Shown piece after piece: positions 17,688-26,978 of a stretch of 64,000 bases of DNA. The DNA comes from Paraliobacillus ryukyuensis (GTDB taxonomy: Bacteria; Bacillota; Bacilli; Bacillales; Amphibacillaceae). The stretch is taken from the NCBI RefSeq assembly GCF_003315295.1, contig NZ_QNRI01000002.1:539979-603978 (forward strand), read 5' to 3'. The notes beneath the pieces are model-generated. The model ran no database searches, had not been told where the DNA came from, and saw only the letters and a program-made list of their open reading frames with translations. The translations under genes and the position numbers were made by a program. Position 1 is the stretch's first letter, and each line of letters opens with the position of its first letter.

Positions 17688-19151
17688 ATGAACCAACGGA
17701 AAAAAAGTTACTTGTTTCTAATCTTATGTTTAGGGCTTGGTCTCCTAGCTGAACTTAGTTTCTTTCATGGTGTGATCGGTGTGTCCTATGTGTTATTTAT
17801 CGCAGCATTTTATGCGGTGCTGTTTTTACAACAGGGGGTACATTTTTCGCATCGTCGTATTGGCTTGCTAGTTATGGTGTTGATCTGGGTGTTGGCTGCC
17901 TCGTATTTGTTTTATGATAATGCGCTTTTTTATCAATTAAATAGTCTGGTGATACCAGTATTGGTGTTTCTTCATATTGTGTTAATTACGACACCGAATC
18001 ATATTGATTGGTTATCGGCTATTTTTGCGAATCAGGTCCTGCAAAAGTTTACCCAGACATTCAACTATGGAAAAAGATGGATCAAATTTGTTTTGAAGCG
18101 AACGATATTTCGGCAAATGAATCAAGCAACAACCCAGCTTGTAAAACGAGTTGTGATAGGGCTATTATTAGGCGTGCCATTACTGGGAGTGATTCTTTCT
18201 CTCTTGGTGTCCGCTGATGCTAACTTTGAATCGATTGTTATGGAAGTTCCCTCATTTATCATCGGGTTGAATGTATTAGAAGGATTATTCCGAACAGTTG
18301 CTGTTATTCTGCTCACTATTTTATTCTTCTCCGCTTTCAAAACGTTGCGCAAGCGCTATGTGCTTCCACTGGGTAAAACCATGCAAACGAAGCAACAGGC
18401 TAGCTGGGATGGCGTTATTGCTGGAACTATTATCGTGTTGCTTAACAGCATCTATGTCTTATTTGTCGTTATTCAATTTAAGTATTTCTTTGGGCAGGCA
18501 ATTCAAGCAGATTTTACTTATGCGGAGTATGCGCGAAGGGGATTTTTTGAATTGGTTGTCGTAACGGTCATTAACTGGTCGATGTTGTTAATCTGTTTGA
18601 AATTTGTTCCTATCAAAAAACAGTTCAGTGGTTACTTTATGAAAAGTATGTATTCATTATTAATTATGGCAAGTGGTGTGATGCTAATATCAGCATATAT
18701 CAGGTTAAGTATGTATGAAAATGCGTATGGATTTACCATGGATCGTATTCTTGCCCATGCATTCATGCTGTTCTTGATTGTTATTTTTGCTTATACGTTA
18801 ATACGTGTGTGGTTAGATGGTATTTCTGTTGTGCATTTCTATTTTATCGCTGGTTTAATTTTCTATGCAGCTCTAAATGCCATCAATCCAGAGCAAATAA
18901 TTGTGGAAAATAATTTGGAACGTTATCAACAAACAGAGAAAATCGACATTCATTATTTAAATGCATTATCTTATTCAGGAATTGATGGATTAATTACCTT
19001 GTATGAAACTGCTCCAGATTATCCAGAATTACAAAGTGTATTAAAGGATCGAAAAGAATCGATTGAGCAGCTTGATTTGGAGACGTGGCAATCATTTAAC
19101 TTTAAGAAACAACAGGTGATCAATAGACTGAAGGAATTAGAATTAGACTAA
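17688..19151 (+). CDS. Multi-pass membrane protein, DUF4173/DUF4153-type
   Basis: The 487-residue protein has about eleven hydrophobic segments through residue 410 and a soluble C-terminus of about 80 residues (NNLERYQQTEKIDIHYLNALSYSGIDGLITLYETAPDYPELQSVL over 400-445). This layout is that of DUF4173/DUF4153 proteins, whose molecular function is unknown. GGTGGTG precedes the ATG. An inverted repeat resembling the PadR operator lies in its promoter, and the cis-prenyltransferase follows 17 bases downstream, so the three genes may form one envelope-response unit. Confidence 0.65.
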   Translation: MNQRKKSYLFLILCLGLGLLAELSFFHGVIGVSYVLFIAAFYAVLFLQQGVHFSHRRIGLLVMVLIWVLAASYLFYDNALFYQLNSLVIPVLVFLHIVLITTPNHIDWLSAIFANQVLQKFTQTFNYGKRWIKFVLKRTIFRQMNQATTQLVKRVVIGLLLGVPLLGVILSLLVSADANFESIVMEVPSFIIGLNVLEGLFRTVAVILLTILFFSAFKTLRKRYVLPLGKTMQTKQQASWDGVIAGTIIVLLNSIYVLFVVIQFKYFFGQAIQADFTYAEYARRGFFELVVVTVINWSMLLICLKFVPIKKQFSGYFMKSMYSLLIMASGVMLISAYIRLSMYENAYGFTMDRILAHAFMLFLIVIFAYTLIRVWLDGISVVHFYFIAGLIFYAALNAINPEQIIVENNLERYQQTEKIDIHYLNALSYSGIDGLITLYETAPDYPELQSVLKDRKESIEQLDLETWQSFNFKKQQVINRLKELELD

Positions 19152-19168
19152 GAAAGTGAGTGAGCCGT

Positions 19169-19867
19169 ATGAATACAATTCCAACACATGTTGCGATTAT
19201 TATGGATGGGAATGGAAGATGGGGAAAACTTCACGGTCGGAGCCGTAGTGAGGGGCACTACGCAGGTTCGCAAACGATGGAAGAGCTGATTGACGCAAGT
19301 GCAGAAATTGGAGTTAAAATTTTAACCCTTTATGCGTTCTCAACAGAGAATTGGAAGCGTCCGAAAGAGGAAGTAAACTATTTAATGAAGTTACCGATTA
19401 AATTTTTTAAACAAAAGCTGCCAGCGTTTATGAAACGAAATATCAAGATTGTGATTTCTGGTGATATCGATAATCTACCCGAAGAAACGAGAAAAGTTGT
19501 GATAAAAGCAAGTAAGCAAACAGCCAATAATACGGGTCTGATCGTTAATTTTGCCCTGAACTATAGTAGTCGAAGTGAAATTGTGCATGCGATGGCGCAT
19601 ATTATAGCAGATGTCAAAGAAAAGAAAATTTCAATCGAACAATTAGATGAACAATTATTCGCCAACTATTTGTATACCAAGAATCTACCAGATCCTGATA
19701 TATTGATACGAACTGGTGGGGAGAAACGTATCAGTAACTTTTTGATGTGGCAAGCTTCTACCACTGAGTTATGTTTTGTGGATGAATTATTTCCCGATTT
19801 TACAAAAGAGTTATTCTTCCAAACGTTGGAGCGTGTGACTAACGGCGCTAAACCTTCTTTGGTATAG
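19169..19867 (+). CDS. Cis-prenyltransferase (isoprenyl transferase, UppS family), probable paralogue
   Basis: About 232 residues with all UppS blocks: HVAIIMDGNGRWGK, TLYAFSTENWKRP, NFALNYSSRSEI and DPDILIRTGGEKRISNFLMW. The family condenses isopentenyl diphosphates onto farnesyl diphosphate to give undecaprenyl diphosphate, the lipid carrier for wall polymers. Three positions differ from housekeeping UppS: NYGGR is NYSSR, RTSGE is RTGGE, and the AxxGH region is SEGHYAG. The normal uppS of Bacillales sits between frr and cdsA, so this copy beside a PadR/DUF4173 unit is probably an accessory paralogue, perhaps with a different chain length. ATG 19169 is preferred over GTG 19160. Confidence 0.82.
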   Translation: MNTIPTHVAIIMDGNGRWGKLHGRSRSEGHYAGSQTMEELIDASAEIGVKILTLYAFSTENWKRPKEEVNYLMKLPIKFFKQKLPAFMKRNIKIVISGDIDNLPEETRKVVIKASKQTANNTGLIVNFALNYSSRSEIVHAMAHIIADVKEKKISIEQLDEQLFANYLYTKNLPDPDILIRTGGEKRISNFLMWQASTTELCFVDELFPDFTKELFFQTLERVTNGAKPSLV

Positions 19868-19889
19868 CGTATAGTTGCAACGTTAGAAC

Positions 19890-19932
19890 AAAAAGCTCTA
19901 CTACAATAAACTTGTAGTTGGAGCTTTTTGTT
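19890..19932. terminator. Bidirectional terminator between uppS-like and DUF4190 genes
   Basis: AAAAAGCTC..CTACAA and TTGTAG..GGAGCTTTTT pair around TAAAC. A runs on the left and T runs on the right let it serve both converging genes. Confidence 0.85.
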
Positions 19933-19934
19933 TG

Positions 19935-20225
19935 TTAACTATTGAAAATGAAAATAGGAAGGATCATAACTACAGTTAAAATGCCAGTAAAGAAAGTACC
20001 AATGATACCTGTGATTAGTCCAGCGATAGCCAACCCACGTCCGCCTAATTTCTGGTCCTTAATCTGTTTAAATGCTTTAGTTGCTAATATAATGCCAATG
20101 GTCCCCAAAGTGAAACCTAGGAACGGGAAAAAGATAAAAATGATTGATAAGATTCCCAAAACCATCGCAGCGATTGCTTTCCCACTCGCTTGTGGGGGTG
20201 TTGCATAATAATTTTGTTCTTCCAT
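19935..20225 (-). CDS. DUF4190 small membrane protein, copy 1
   Basis: This 96-residue protein starts MEEQNYYATPPQASGKAIAA, followed by two long hydrophobic stretches (about 17-48 and 65-93) and the DUF4190 phrase LGGRGLAIAGLITGIIG. Function unknown. Copy 2 lies 53 bases upstream on the same strand, so the two are probably cotranscribed. The first 50 bases of coding sequence are nearly identical to copy 2, while the remainder has diverged. Confidence 0.78.
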   Translation of the reverse strand: MEEQNYYATPPQASGKAIAAMVLGILSIIFIFFPFLGFTLGTIGIILATKAFKQIKDQKLGGRGLAIAGLITGIIGTFFTGILTVVMILPIFIFNS

Positions 20226-20278
20226 CTAATACACAACAACCTTTCTTAATTTTGTTCTTGCTTGAGCGTAGCAGATGA

Positions 20279-20575
20279 TTAAATGGTAGGGGGAGTACTA
20301 ACGGTAAAAAATATTACTATTATAAGAAATACATCTAAAATACCATAAAGCACAGTACCAATAATCCCAGTAGTCAAACCAGCAATTGCCATTCCACGGC
20401 CACCTTGCTTTTGTTCTGCGGTCTCATTCATTCCTTTTTTAGCGAATACAATTGCGATAATTCCTAAAATAAAGCCAAGATAAGGGATGATGATAGATAA
20501 AATCCCTAAAACCATAGAGGCTATTGCTTTCCCGCTCGTTTGTGGGGGTGTTGCATAATAATTTTGTTCTTCCAT
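20279..20575 (-). CDS. DUF4190 small membrane protein, copy 2
   Basis: This 98-residue protein is a paralogue of copy 1 (MEEQNYYATPPQTSGKAIAS; QGGRGMAIAGLTTGIIGTV) with two membrane segments. AAAGGAGG lies ahead of the ATG. It is probably the first gene of a two-gene unit with copy 1. Function unknown. Confidence 0.78.
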   Translation of the reverse strand: MEEQNYYATPPQTSGKAIASMVLGILSIIIPYLGFILGIIAIVFAKKGMNETAEQKQGGRGMAIAGLTTGIIGTVLYGILDVFLIIVIFFTVSTPPTI

Positions 20576-20710
20576 TCTTGTTTAACCTCCTTTATTTAAA
20601 AAGTACACAGTATAACATATCTAATGGCAGCTGATTTGATTTTACAATAATTTAGCAAGTAATTGAAGTATTTCTTTATTAAATTATTGTTCTGCATACT
20701 AATATCATAG

Positions 20711-20745
20711 AAAAAAAGTAATCCACCAGTTTAAAGCTGGTGGAT
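20711..20745 (-). terminator. Terminator of DUF4190 copy 3
   Basis: ATCCACCAG and CTGGTGGAT form a perfect 9-base stem around TTTAAAG. On the minus strand a run of T follows at 20711-20717. Confidence 0.88.
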
Positions 20746-20754
20746 CGGTATAAC

Positions 20755-21066
20755 TTAGTAGTATGCAGGGTAAGTAGGGGCTGGTGCTAGAATAGCAGTA
20801 ACTATTGCGATAATCAAAAAGATAAAATAAAGTGCATTTAACACAATTCCTACAATACCAGTGACCATTCCAGCAACTGCTAACCCATGTCCATCTAATT
20901 TTTGATTAGTAATTTCATTGTTTGCTTTTTTGGAAAAGACAACAGCAATAATTCCTAATATAAATCCGACAAGCGGAATAACACATGCCAAAATCCCTAA
21001 AACCAATGAGGTTGTTGCCTTTTTACTTGTTTGCTGTTGTTCAATATGATAACTTTGTTCTTCCAT
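20755..21066 (-). CDS. DUF4190 small membrane protein, copy 3
   Basis: This 103-residue protein is the most divergent of the three (MEEQSYHIEQQQTSKKATTS; LDGHGLAVAGMVTGIVGIV) and ends in a Pro/Tyr-rich tail. It has two membrane segments, its own ribosome binding site and its own terminator, so it is a separate transcription unit from copies 1 and 2. Function unknown. Confidence 0.75.
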   Translation of the reverse strand: MEEQSYHIEQQQTSKKATTSLVLGILACVIPLVGFILGIIAVVFSKKANNEITNQKLDGHGLAVAGMVTGIVGIVLNALYFIFLIIAIVTAILAPAPTYPAYY

Positions 21067-21270
21067 AACTTCTATCCTTCCTTTTTAAAATAATCATTGC
21101 TAGTATACCATTTTTCTATTTACCTGTTTATCCTTCAAAAGTCCATAATTTTTATTAGAGAAATTGATGAATTTTGCTGATATCTAGAAAAAAATCGTTT
21201 TTTTTTACTGAAAACGGGAAAACAATGATGAGAAAAATTAATCCATTATAAAGGAAAGGGAGAGATAAAC

Positions 21271-22044
21271 ATGGCAAAAGTAGCAGTTGTTACAGGTTCA
21301 GGTAATGGACTAGGAAAAGGGATTGCCCATCGCTTAGGGAAAGATGGTTTTAATGTTGTGTTAAATGATATTAATCAAGAAGCAGTGAATGCTACCTTAG
21401 AAGAATTCAAAAACGAAGGACTGAAAGCGATCGCGGTTAAGGGCGATGTTTCGAAACGAGAGGATCAATTCAATCTTGTCAAGCAAGCTGTAAAAGAGTT
21501 TGGTCAGCTTGATGTGTTTGTTAATAATGCTGGGATTGATGTCGTTAGTCCTTTCATGGAAATTGATGCAGATCAATTAAATAAAGCATTCTCTGTCAAT
21601 GTACACGGAGTCGTTTTTGGTACACAAGCAGCAGCGAATCAATTTATCGAACAAGGAACGAAAGGAAAAGTGATTAATGCGTGCAGTATTGCAGGACATG
21701 AATCCTTTGAAATGTTAGGCACCTATTCTGCGACCAAACATGCGGTTAAATCATTTACCCACGTAGCAGCGAAAGAGTTAGCTAGCAACAATATTCGTGT
21801 TAATGCTTATTGTCCTGGTGTAGCTGGAACGGCAATGTGGGATCGTATTGATGAAGAAATGGTGAAATACTATGATGATTTACAACCAGGAGATAAATAC
21901 AAAGAATTCGTTGATGGCATTTCACTAGGCAGATCACAAGAACCAGAAGATGTTGCTAATCTCGTTTCCTTCTTAGCATCGGATGATGCAGATTATATCA
22001 CCGGACAGACGATTGTTACTGATGGTGGTATTGTCTTCCGGTAA
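21271..22044 (+). CDS. budC: Acetoin reductase/2,3-butanediol dehydrogenase-like SDR
   Basis: A classical SDR of 257 residues: [20 protein letters not shown], the catalytic [19 protein letters not shown] segment, then [17 protein letters not shown], where CPG and the TxMW following are typical of meso-2,3-butanediol dehydrogenases. These reduce diacetyl/acetoin with NADH in overflow or fermentative metabolism. AAAGGGAGAG precedes the ATG. The gene is monocistronic with a strong terminator. Other SDR substrates remain possible, so the symbol is tentative. Confidence 0.75.
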   Translation: MAKVAVVTGSGNGLGKGIAHRLGKDGFNVVLNDINQEAVNATLEEFKNEGLKAIAVKGDVSKREDQFNLVKQAVKEFGQLDVFVNNAGIDVVSPFMEIDADQLNKAFSVNVHGVVFGTQAAANQFIEQGTKGKVINACSIAGHESFEMLGTYSATKHAVKSFTHVAAKELASNNIRVNAYCPGVAGTAMWDRIDEEMVKYYDDLQPGDKYKEFVDGISLGRSQEPEDVANLVSFLASDDADYITGQTIVTDGGIVFR

Positions 22045-22057
22045 ACAATCGTAGAAG

Positions 22058-22091
22058 TACCTAATGACGGGTAGTCATTAGGTATTTTTTT
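22058..22091 (+). terminator. Rho-independent terminator after budC-like gene
   Basis: TACCTAATGAC and GTCATTAGGTA form a perfect 11-base stem around GGGTA, followed by seven T. Confidence 0.93.
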
Positions 22092-22190
22092 ATGATAATA
22101 GGTAAATATAACCAAAAATGGTTTATATACTTGTTGTATTAGTAAGTAGTAAGGGTATTCTTCGTGGAAAGGGTATTTGTGTTGGTTAAA

Positions 22191-22424
22191 TTAGTAACTG
22201 TTCCAAAATTTTCGTTTAAGTTTATAAATCTCTTCATCATGTTCTCCTACTCTATGTTGGATAAAGTCCATCTTATCTTCCATTCGATCCATCCGTTTAG
22301 TTAATTCGGCGTGGTTCTGGTCGACTTTTTGAGTTAGTTGCTGAATCGAAGCCTGGTTCTGGTCAACTTTATCAGACAACTCTCGAATTGCTTGAAGGAT
22401 CATGTTCACTTCCTTATTTTCCAT
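22191..22424 (-). CDS. Small coiled-coil protein of unknown function
   Basis: The 77-residue protein is almost all coiled coil, with the near repeat KVDQNQASIQQLTQKVDQNHAELTKRM over residues 19-45 and heptads continuing to residue 70. AAAGGAG precedes the ATG. It may be a scaffold or multimerising protein; nothing in the sequence gives a partner. Confidence 0.6.
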   Translation of the reverse strand: MENKEVNMILQAIRELSDKVDQNQASIQQLTQKVDQNHAELTKRMDRMEDKMDFIQHRVGEHDEEIYKLKRKFWNSY

Positions 22425-22554
22425 TTTTCTACTCCTTTCATTGCAAATTATTTGGCGTGTGGGGTCGAATGTTATCTGTTGATTACATTCTACAGCATAG
22501 CTATTGAATAGTCATTTACTATTTTTTCCGATCCAAGTGTAACCCTAAAGGATC

Positions 22555-23391
22555 TTATCTCGGTAATTCTCCATGATAAGATTCCCTTAACTTACTCAAT
22601 TTCTCCAATCGCTTCAGATTTGCTTCTTTATGGCGCAATCCTACCGACAAAATTAAGTTTTCTATTAAAAAGGTTGGCGCAATCATCGAATGAAAGGCAT
22701 ATTCTTCCCCACGGCTAGCAAATAGCACAGCATCGGCTCTATTAGCAAAGTCAGTGATTAACTGATCGGTAATAATAATGGTGCGATAGCGAACTTCTTT
22801 GGCATAATCGAGAATCACTCTAGCTTCAGGAAGTAAGCGAGAAAAACTAAATAGGATAATTACATCTTGTTTGTTAAAATGCATGATCGTTTCTAAGCTT
22901 TCACTACCACCTTGTTCGATCACACTAATCTCATAGCCAAAACGACGTAAACGATAGGTTAGTAGATCTGCTAGGCCAACAGATGGACCTGGGCAATAAA
23001 TATAAATTTTTTGTGCTTGCGTGATGAACTGGGCAGCTTTTTGAAATGCTTGATTGGAAACATACTCCATCGTTTCGTGTAGCTGATGTACCGCTGTTTC
23101 AAGTGTATGGTATTGCAGGGAAGATTGCTTTTCAACCTGTTGAATTAAATCTTTCATTTTACCTGCAGGCGAAACCTCAACTGCTTGATGGACTTGGTGT
23201 TTGAAATCTTTGATATTGGTGTAACCGACTGTCCGCCAAAATCGAGAAACAGAAGCAATACTAACGTTAACGGATTTGGCGATTTCAGCTTCAGTCGAAA
23301 CAAGTGCTTTTTGGGTATGTTTTTGTAAATAGTTTGCGATTTTTACTTGTGTAGGGGACAGATGGGTTGTTTCCCAGTTTAATTCAATCAT
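22555..23391 (-). CDS. MurR/RpiR family transcriptional regulator
   Basis: The 278-residue protein has an N-terminal HTH_6 (about residues 8-75, EIAKSVNVSIASVSRFWRTVGY) and a SIS sugar-phosphate-binding domain (about 110-250, KIYIYCPGPSVGLADLL and DVIILFSFSRLLPEARV). The family senses phosphosugars and related ligands. AAGGAGG precedes the ATG. It diverges from the ECF transporter operon across 180 bases, so it is the likely regulator of that operon. The domain suggests that the transported compound, or a product of it, is a phosphorylated sugar-like molecule. Confidence 0.85.
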   Translation of the reverse strand: MIELNWETTHLSPTQVKIANYLQKHTQKALVSTEAEIAKSVNVSIASVSRFWRTVGYTNIKDFKHQVHQAVEVSPAGKMKDLIQQVEKQSSLQYHTLETAVHQLHETMEYVSNQAFQKAAQFITQAQKIYIYCPGPSVGLADLLTYRLRRFGYEISVIEQGGSESLETIMHFNKQDVIILFSFSRLLPEARVILDYAKEVRYRTIIITDQLITDFANRADAVLFASRGEEYAFHSMIAPTFLIENLILSVGLRHKEANLKRLEKLSKLRESYHGELPR

Positions 23392-23486
23392 CGTGAAACT
23401 CCTCCTTGGTTAGAAGGATAGCATATCGTAGTAGCTCAAAACCGATTATGAAAGAAAATTTACACAATGATAAAAAAGTTAATAAA

Positions 23487-23516
23487 TTTACATCTTCTTA
23501 ACGGTAGCAATATAAC
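23487..23516 (+). promoter_or_regulatory. Sigma-A-type promoter of the ECF transporter operon
   Basis: TTTACA (23487-23492), 18 bases, TATAAC (23511-23516). Downstream, around 23535, a small TTACACTGTAA inverted repeat could be the RpiR-type operator. Confidence 0.5.
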
Positions 23517-23571
23517 AGGTTAATATCCAATCGTTACACTGTAAGTAACTTAATTAAGAGGAGGAATAAGA

Positions 23572-24441
23572 ATGTCCATACGCAAAGAAAGATACACACT
23601 AACACAGTCTCAAAAAATGATGGTCTTTATCTTATCAATGTCTTTGTATGGGTTGTCGAATATGATAACCGAATTGGTGCCAGAATTTCAGTTTGGTCCC
23701 ATTGAACTTTCCATTGAATATTTTGCTTTTATTCCTTTAACGCTTTGTATCTTGTTCCATCCATTGTATGCTGCGATCGGCGCATCGCTTGGTGAAATTA
23801 TTTTTGGTGAATTAATGCTGGGTCAATTCGGTGGATTTGGTGAATTAGAAAAGTTCATCGCATTTTCCTTAGCGATGTATATCGCTGGTATTCTTGTTCG
23901 TAATCCGAAAAGCAAGGGACAAGTTGGTGTTGCAGCAATGACAGGGGTTATTATTCATCAAGCGATTAGTGCGATGGTTGATATGATGAAAGTCTGGGTT
24001 GGGGTTGAAGAATTTGAAGCTGTACCTGGTCTTGCAGAAAGTGTGTTGGCTGTGGAAGGTTTTTCTTTCTTAAATGATGTTTTGTTTTCTGGTATTTTAT
24101 TTGCCTTACTTCCAACACTATATTTAGTACCACGTTTATATGGAAAAATCGAACCATTACTTGGCATGAAGCCGCGCGATAATAAGATGTCTTATTCGAT
24201 TGGAGCGATCGTTGGACCACGTCTTGTTGCTGGTGGAATCGTGCTCGCAATTGCGGCATTCTTCTTTGAATATTTATCTGAAAGTGGTTTTAACTGGGAA
24301 TGGGAAGCAGATTTCCTTGCCATGTTTGGTGATAATTTTATTTGGGTTAGCATTGCTGTGGCAGCAATCACTGCTTTATTCACAGTAATTTGGATGAGAA
24401 AAAGAAAAAATGATCAAGGGCAACAAGAAAGGGTTTCGTAA
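23572..24441 (+). CDS. ECF transporter substrate-binding (S) component, unknown substrate
   Basis: The 289-residue membrane protein has about six hydrophobic segments (near 18-35, 45-70, 75-90, 95-112, 160-185, 215-275) and an S-component-like start (LTQSQKMMVFILSMSLYGLSNMITELVPEF split over residues 9-40). The adjoining fused ATPase and EcfT genes define the role. The acidic insert NWEWEADFLAMFGDN near residue 240 is unusual. It is longer than YkoE or ThiT and no THI box or other riboswitch is seen upstream, so I do not assign a vitamin. The stop abuts the ATPase start with no gap. Confidence 0.72.
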   Translation: MSIRKERYTLTQSQKMMVFILSMSLYGLSNMITELVPEFQFGPIELSIEYFAFIPLTLCILFHPLYAAIGASLGEIIFGELMLGQFGGFGELEKFIAFSLAMYIAGILVRNPKSKGQVGVAAMTGVIIHQAISAMVDMMKVWVGVEEFEAVPGLAESVLAVEGFSFLNDVLFSGILFALLPTLYLVPRLYGKIEPLLGMKPRDNKMSYSIGAIVGPRLVAGGIVLAIAAFFFEYLSESGFNWEWEADFLAMFGDNFIWVSIAVAAITALFTVIWMRKRKNDQGQQERVS

Positions 24442-26160
24442 ATGATTGAACAAATCAAGCTCGATCAGGTAACTTTCCAATACCCTGGTGCGGAAGATCC
24501 TGTACTTCGTGATGTTTCACTTACAATTGAAAAAGGCACCTTTACTGCTATTATTGGTGGCAATGGTAGTGGGAAATCCACTTTATGTAAGTTATTAAAT
24601 GGATTGATTCCACATTATTATGTCGGTGATTTTAGCGGGGAAGTAACTGTGAATGGGTTAGTAACTACCGATGAAAAAGTAGCGAAACTTTCCGAACATG
24701 TTGGCTATGTTTATCAAGACTTTGAAAACCAACTGGTTAGTCCACATGTATTGGAAGATGCTTGCTTTGCACCGCTTCATTTTGGTTATGAAGACTACCG
24801 AGAACGTGGCGAACGTGCCTTATCTTTGGTTGGTTTAACCGATTATGCTGATGAATTTATTTGGCAACTTAGTGGTGGACAGAAGCACTTACTTGCCTTG
24901 GCTGGTGCGTTAGCGCTTGATCCAGATATTTTAATTATTGATGAACCAGTGGCGCAGCTCGATCCCCAGCATGCGGAAGAAATTTATCATATTTTAAAAA
25001 AATTACATGAGGAATATGGCAAAACAATTATTGTGATTGAACACCATACCGAATTTATTGCGTCGTTTTGTCGTGAAGTGATTATGTTAGATCAAGGAAA
25101 ATTGATCTGGCAATTACCTGTGGTCGAAGCTTTACAAAAAGTGGATGAACTGATGCAACACCAAATCTATCCACCACAAGTAACGCAAGCGGGTTTCCGT
25201 TTAAATCAAGCAGAACAAGCCAAGTTGCCCGTCACGTTAGCACAAGCAATTCCTTATTTTAATCAACAAGAAGCAAGCTTTCGGTTGAATCTTGAAACGG
25301 AAATGATTCCAGTAGAGCATGAAAAAAAAGCAATCGCGCAATTAGAAGATGTCCATTTTTCTTATAAAACGATTACGCGGTCGCGAAATCAAGTGCTTAA
25401 GGGGATTGATCTTACTGTCTATGAAGGGGATCACATCGCACTTGTCGGTAACAATGGAGCAGGGAAATCTTCCTTAATGCGTCTAATAACTGGATTAGTT
25501 AAACCTGGGCAAGGAAACGTCTTGGTAAATGGCACAAATACAAAAGAAGTCCCACCAGAAACACTAGCGGATTTTGTCACTTATGTGTATCAAAATCCGG
25601 AACAAATGTTTATTGATGATAGTGTACGCAAAGATATCTCGTTTTTCTTAAAGTCTCGAAAAGTACCAAACTATGAAACGATTGTTGATCAAGTGTTAGA
25701 ACAATTTGATCTAGTAGATTTGCAAGAGCGAGACAGCCGGCTAATGAGTGGGGGACAACAACGACGTGCGTCACTTGCGATCGGAATGGCGATGAATCCA
25801 AAGCTGATGTTGTTGGATGAACCAACAGCCAACTTAGACATTGCGACAAGAAAGCATATTTCCGCATTAATGACAAAATTGAAAGAACAGGTGGAAGCAG
25901 TTGTTATTGCTACACATGACATGCAACTTGTTGCTGAATGGGCGAATCGAATTGTTGTTGTACATAATGGAAAAGTCATTCATGATGGCGATCGTTATTC
26001 TGTGTTTGGTAATGCAGCATTATTAGCACGAGCAGGGTTAAAAGCCCCACAAATTTTAGAGTTAAGTCGCGCTTTAGGGCTAAATCCACCCATATTTACG
26101 GTAGATGCTTTTGTGGAAGCTTGGAATAAGGAGGGGAGCAAACATGGAGTATACGCGTAA
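24442..26160 (+). CDS. ECF transporter ATPase, two fused ABC domains
   Basis: The 572-residue protein has two complete ABC ATPase halves. The first (about 1-245) has GGNGSGKST, LSGGQKHLLALAGALALDPD and LIIDEP. The second (about 310-545) has GNNGAGKSS, MSGGQQRRASLAIGMAMNPK and LLDEPTANLD. This is the EcfA-EcfA' fusion, as in YkoD-type transporters, and it powers the importer with EcfT and the S component. The dedicated fused ATPase marks a group I ECF system rather than one sharing a general module. Its last codons overlap the ecfT-like gene by 17 bases. Confidence 0.92.
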   Translation: MIEQIKLDQVTFQYPGAEDPVLRDVSLTIEKGTFTAIIGGNGSGKSTLCKLLNGLIPHYYVGDFSGEVTVNGLVTTDEKVAKLSEHVGYVYQDFENQLVSPHVLEDACFAPLHFGYEDYRERGERALSLVGLTDYADEFIWQLSGGQKHLLALAGALALDPDILIIDEPVAQLDPQHAEEIYHILKKLHEEYGKTIIVIEHHTEFIASFCREVIMLDQGKLIWQLPVVEALQKVDELMQHQIYPPQVTQAGFRLNQAEQAKLPVTLAQAIPYFNQQEASFRLNLETEMIPVEHEKKAIAQLEDVHFSYKTITRSRNQVLKGIDLTVYEGDHIALVGNNGAGKSSLMRLITGLVKPGQGNVLVNGTNTKEVPPETLADFVTYVYQNPEQMFIDDSVRKDISFFLKSRKVPNYETIVDQVLEQFDLVDLQERDSRLMSGGQQRRASLAIGMAMNPKLMLLDEPTANLDIATRKHISALMTKLKEQVEAVVIATHDMQLVAEWANRIVVVHNGKVIHDGDRYSVFGNAALLARAGLKAPQILELSRALGLNPPIFTVDAFVEAWNKEGSKHGVYA

Positions 26161-26962
26161 ATTTACCGATAAGCTATCCGTAGAACAGATGAAAATAGAA
26201 CTATTGAATACCGCTTATGGCAATGGGGATACGCTTTTAGCAAAATTAGATCCTCGCACCTTGTTTATTTGGTATTTGTTTTTCGGGATTACCCCTTGGT
26301 TTATCCACCAAGAGCCGATTTTGATTGGTATGTTTGCTTTTATGGTCGTGCTTACCTATTTTGCAAAGGTCAGTCCTTTGATTGTATTTATTCTTTGTAT
26401 GGGACTGTTAGGCCAGGGAGGATATTTATTAATTGTCTCCTTATTCTTTGGTGGCGATGCCGCTGTCATTTTACCGCTCTTAACGTTAACCTTGAAATTA
26501 TCGGTCATTTCATTAGCAAGTATCGTGGTCTTTTGTTCGATGACACCAGAAAAGTTAAGTGATGGCTTATTAAAAATTGGTGTGCCTGGTCAAGTGTCAT
26601 TTAGTATCGCCTACGGGTATCGCATGCTGCCGACTTTATTGGAAGAGTATCACCATGTATTTTTATCCTTTCGTTTACGCGGTAAAGCACCTAGTAAACG
26701 TGGATTTTTGTACTGGCGGGCGATTGTGTACTTTTGTAAAATAGCGATTTTATCTTTTTATCCATTGTTATTAAGTATGACCAAGCGCGCTAGAACCACA
26801 GTAGAGGCACTAGAAACAAAGGGATCATTTTACGGGTTTAATCACCCACAAGTAAAAAAATTAAAGCTGGCACATTTGAAATTGAGAAAGAGAGATGTTT
26901 ATTTTTTAACTTTTTCTGTTGTTTACATGGTGGCAGTATGCTTAGTGGAAATTTTATTATAA
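26144..26962 (+). CDS. ECF transporter transmembrane protein (EcfT-like)
   Basis: The 272-residue protein has a soluble N-terminus, about five membrane segments and the EcfT coupling helices, seen as SFRLRGKAPSKRG near residue 178 and RTTVEALETKGSF near 220, corresponding to the two 'ARG' boxes although the second reads TKG. It couples the ATPase to the S component. I chose ATG 26144, which has AAGGAGGGGAG just upstream, rather than an earlier in-frame start at 26105. It overlaps the ATPase gene by 17 bases. Confidence 0.87.
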   Translation: MEYTRKFTDKLSVEQMKIELLNTAYGNGDTLLAKLDPRTLFIWYLFFGITPWFIHQEPILIGMFAFMVVLTYFAKVSPLIVFILCMGLLGQGGYLLIVSLFFGGDAAVILPLLTLTLKLSVISLASIVVFCSMTPEKLSDGLLKIGVPGQVSFSIAYGYRMLPTLLEEYHHVFLSFRLRGKAPSKRGFLYWRAIVYFCKIAILSFYPLLLSMTKRARTTVEALETKGSFYGFNHPQVKKLKLAHLKLRKRDVYFLTFSVVYMVAVCLVEILL

Positions 26963-26978
26963 AAAGGGGAAATTCAAC

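Noticed and set aside
23392..23571. Riboswitch (for example a THI box) controlling the ECF transporter
   Set aside because: No conserved riboswitch core was recognisable in the 180 bases; a divergent RpiR regulator explains control better.
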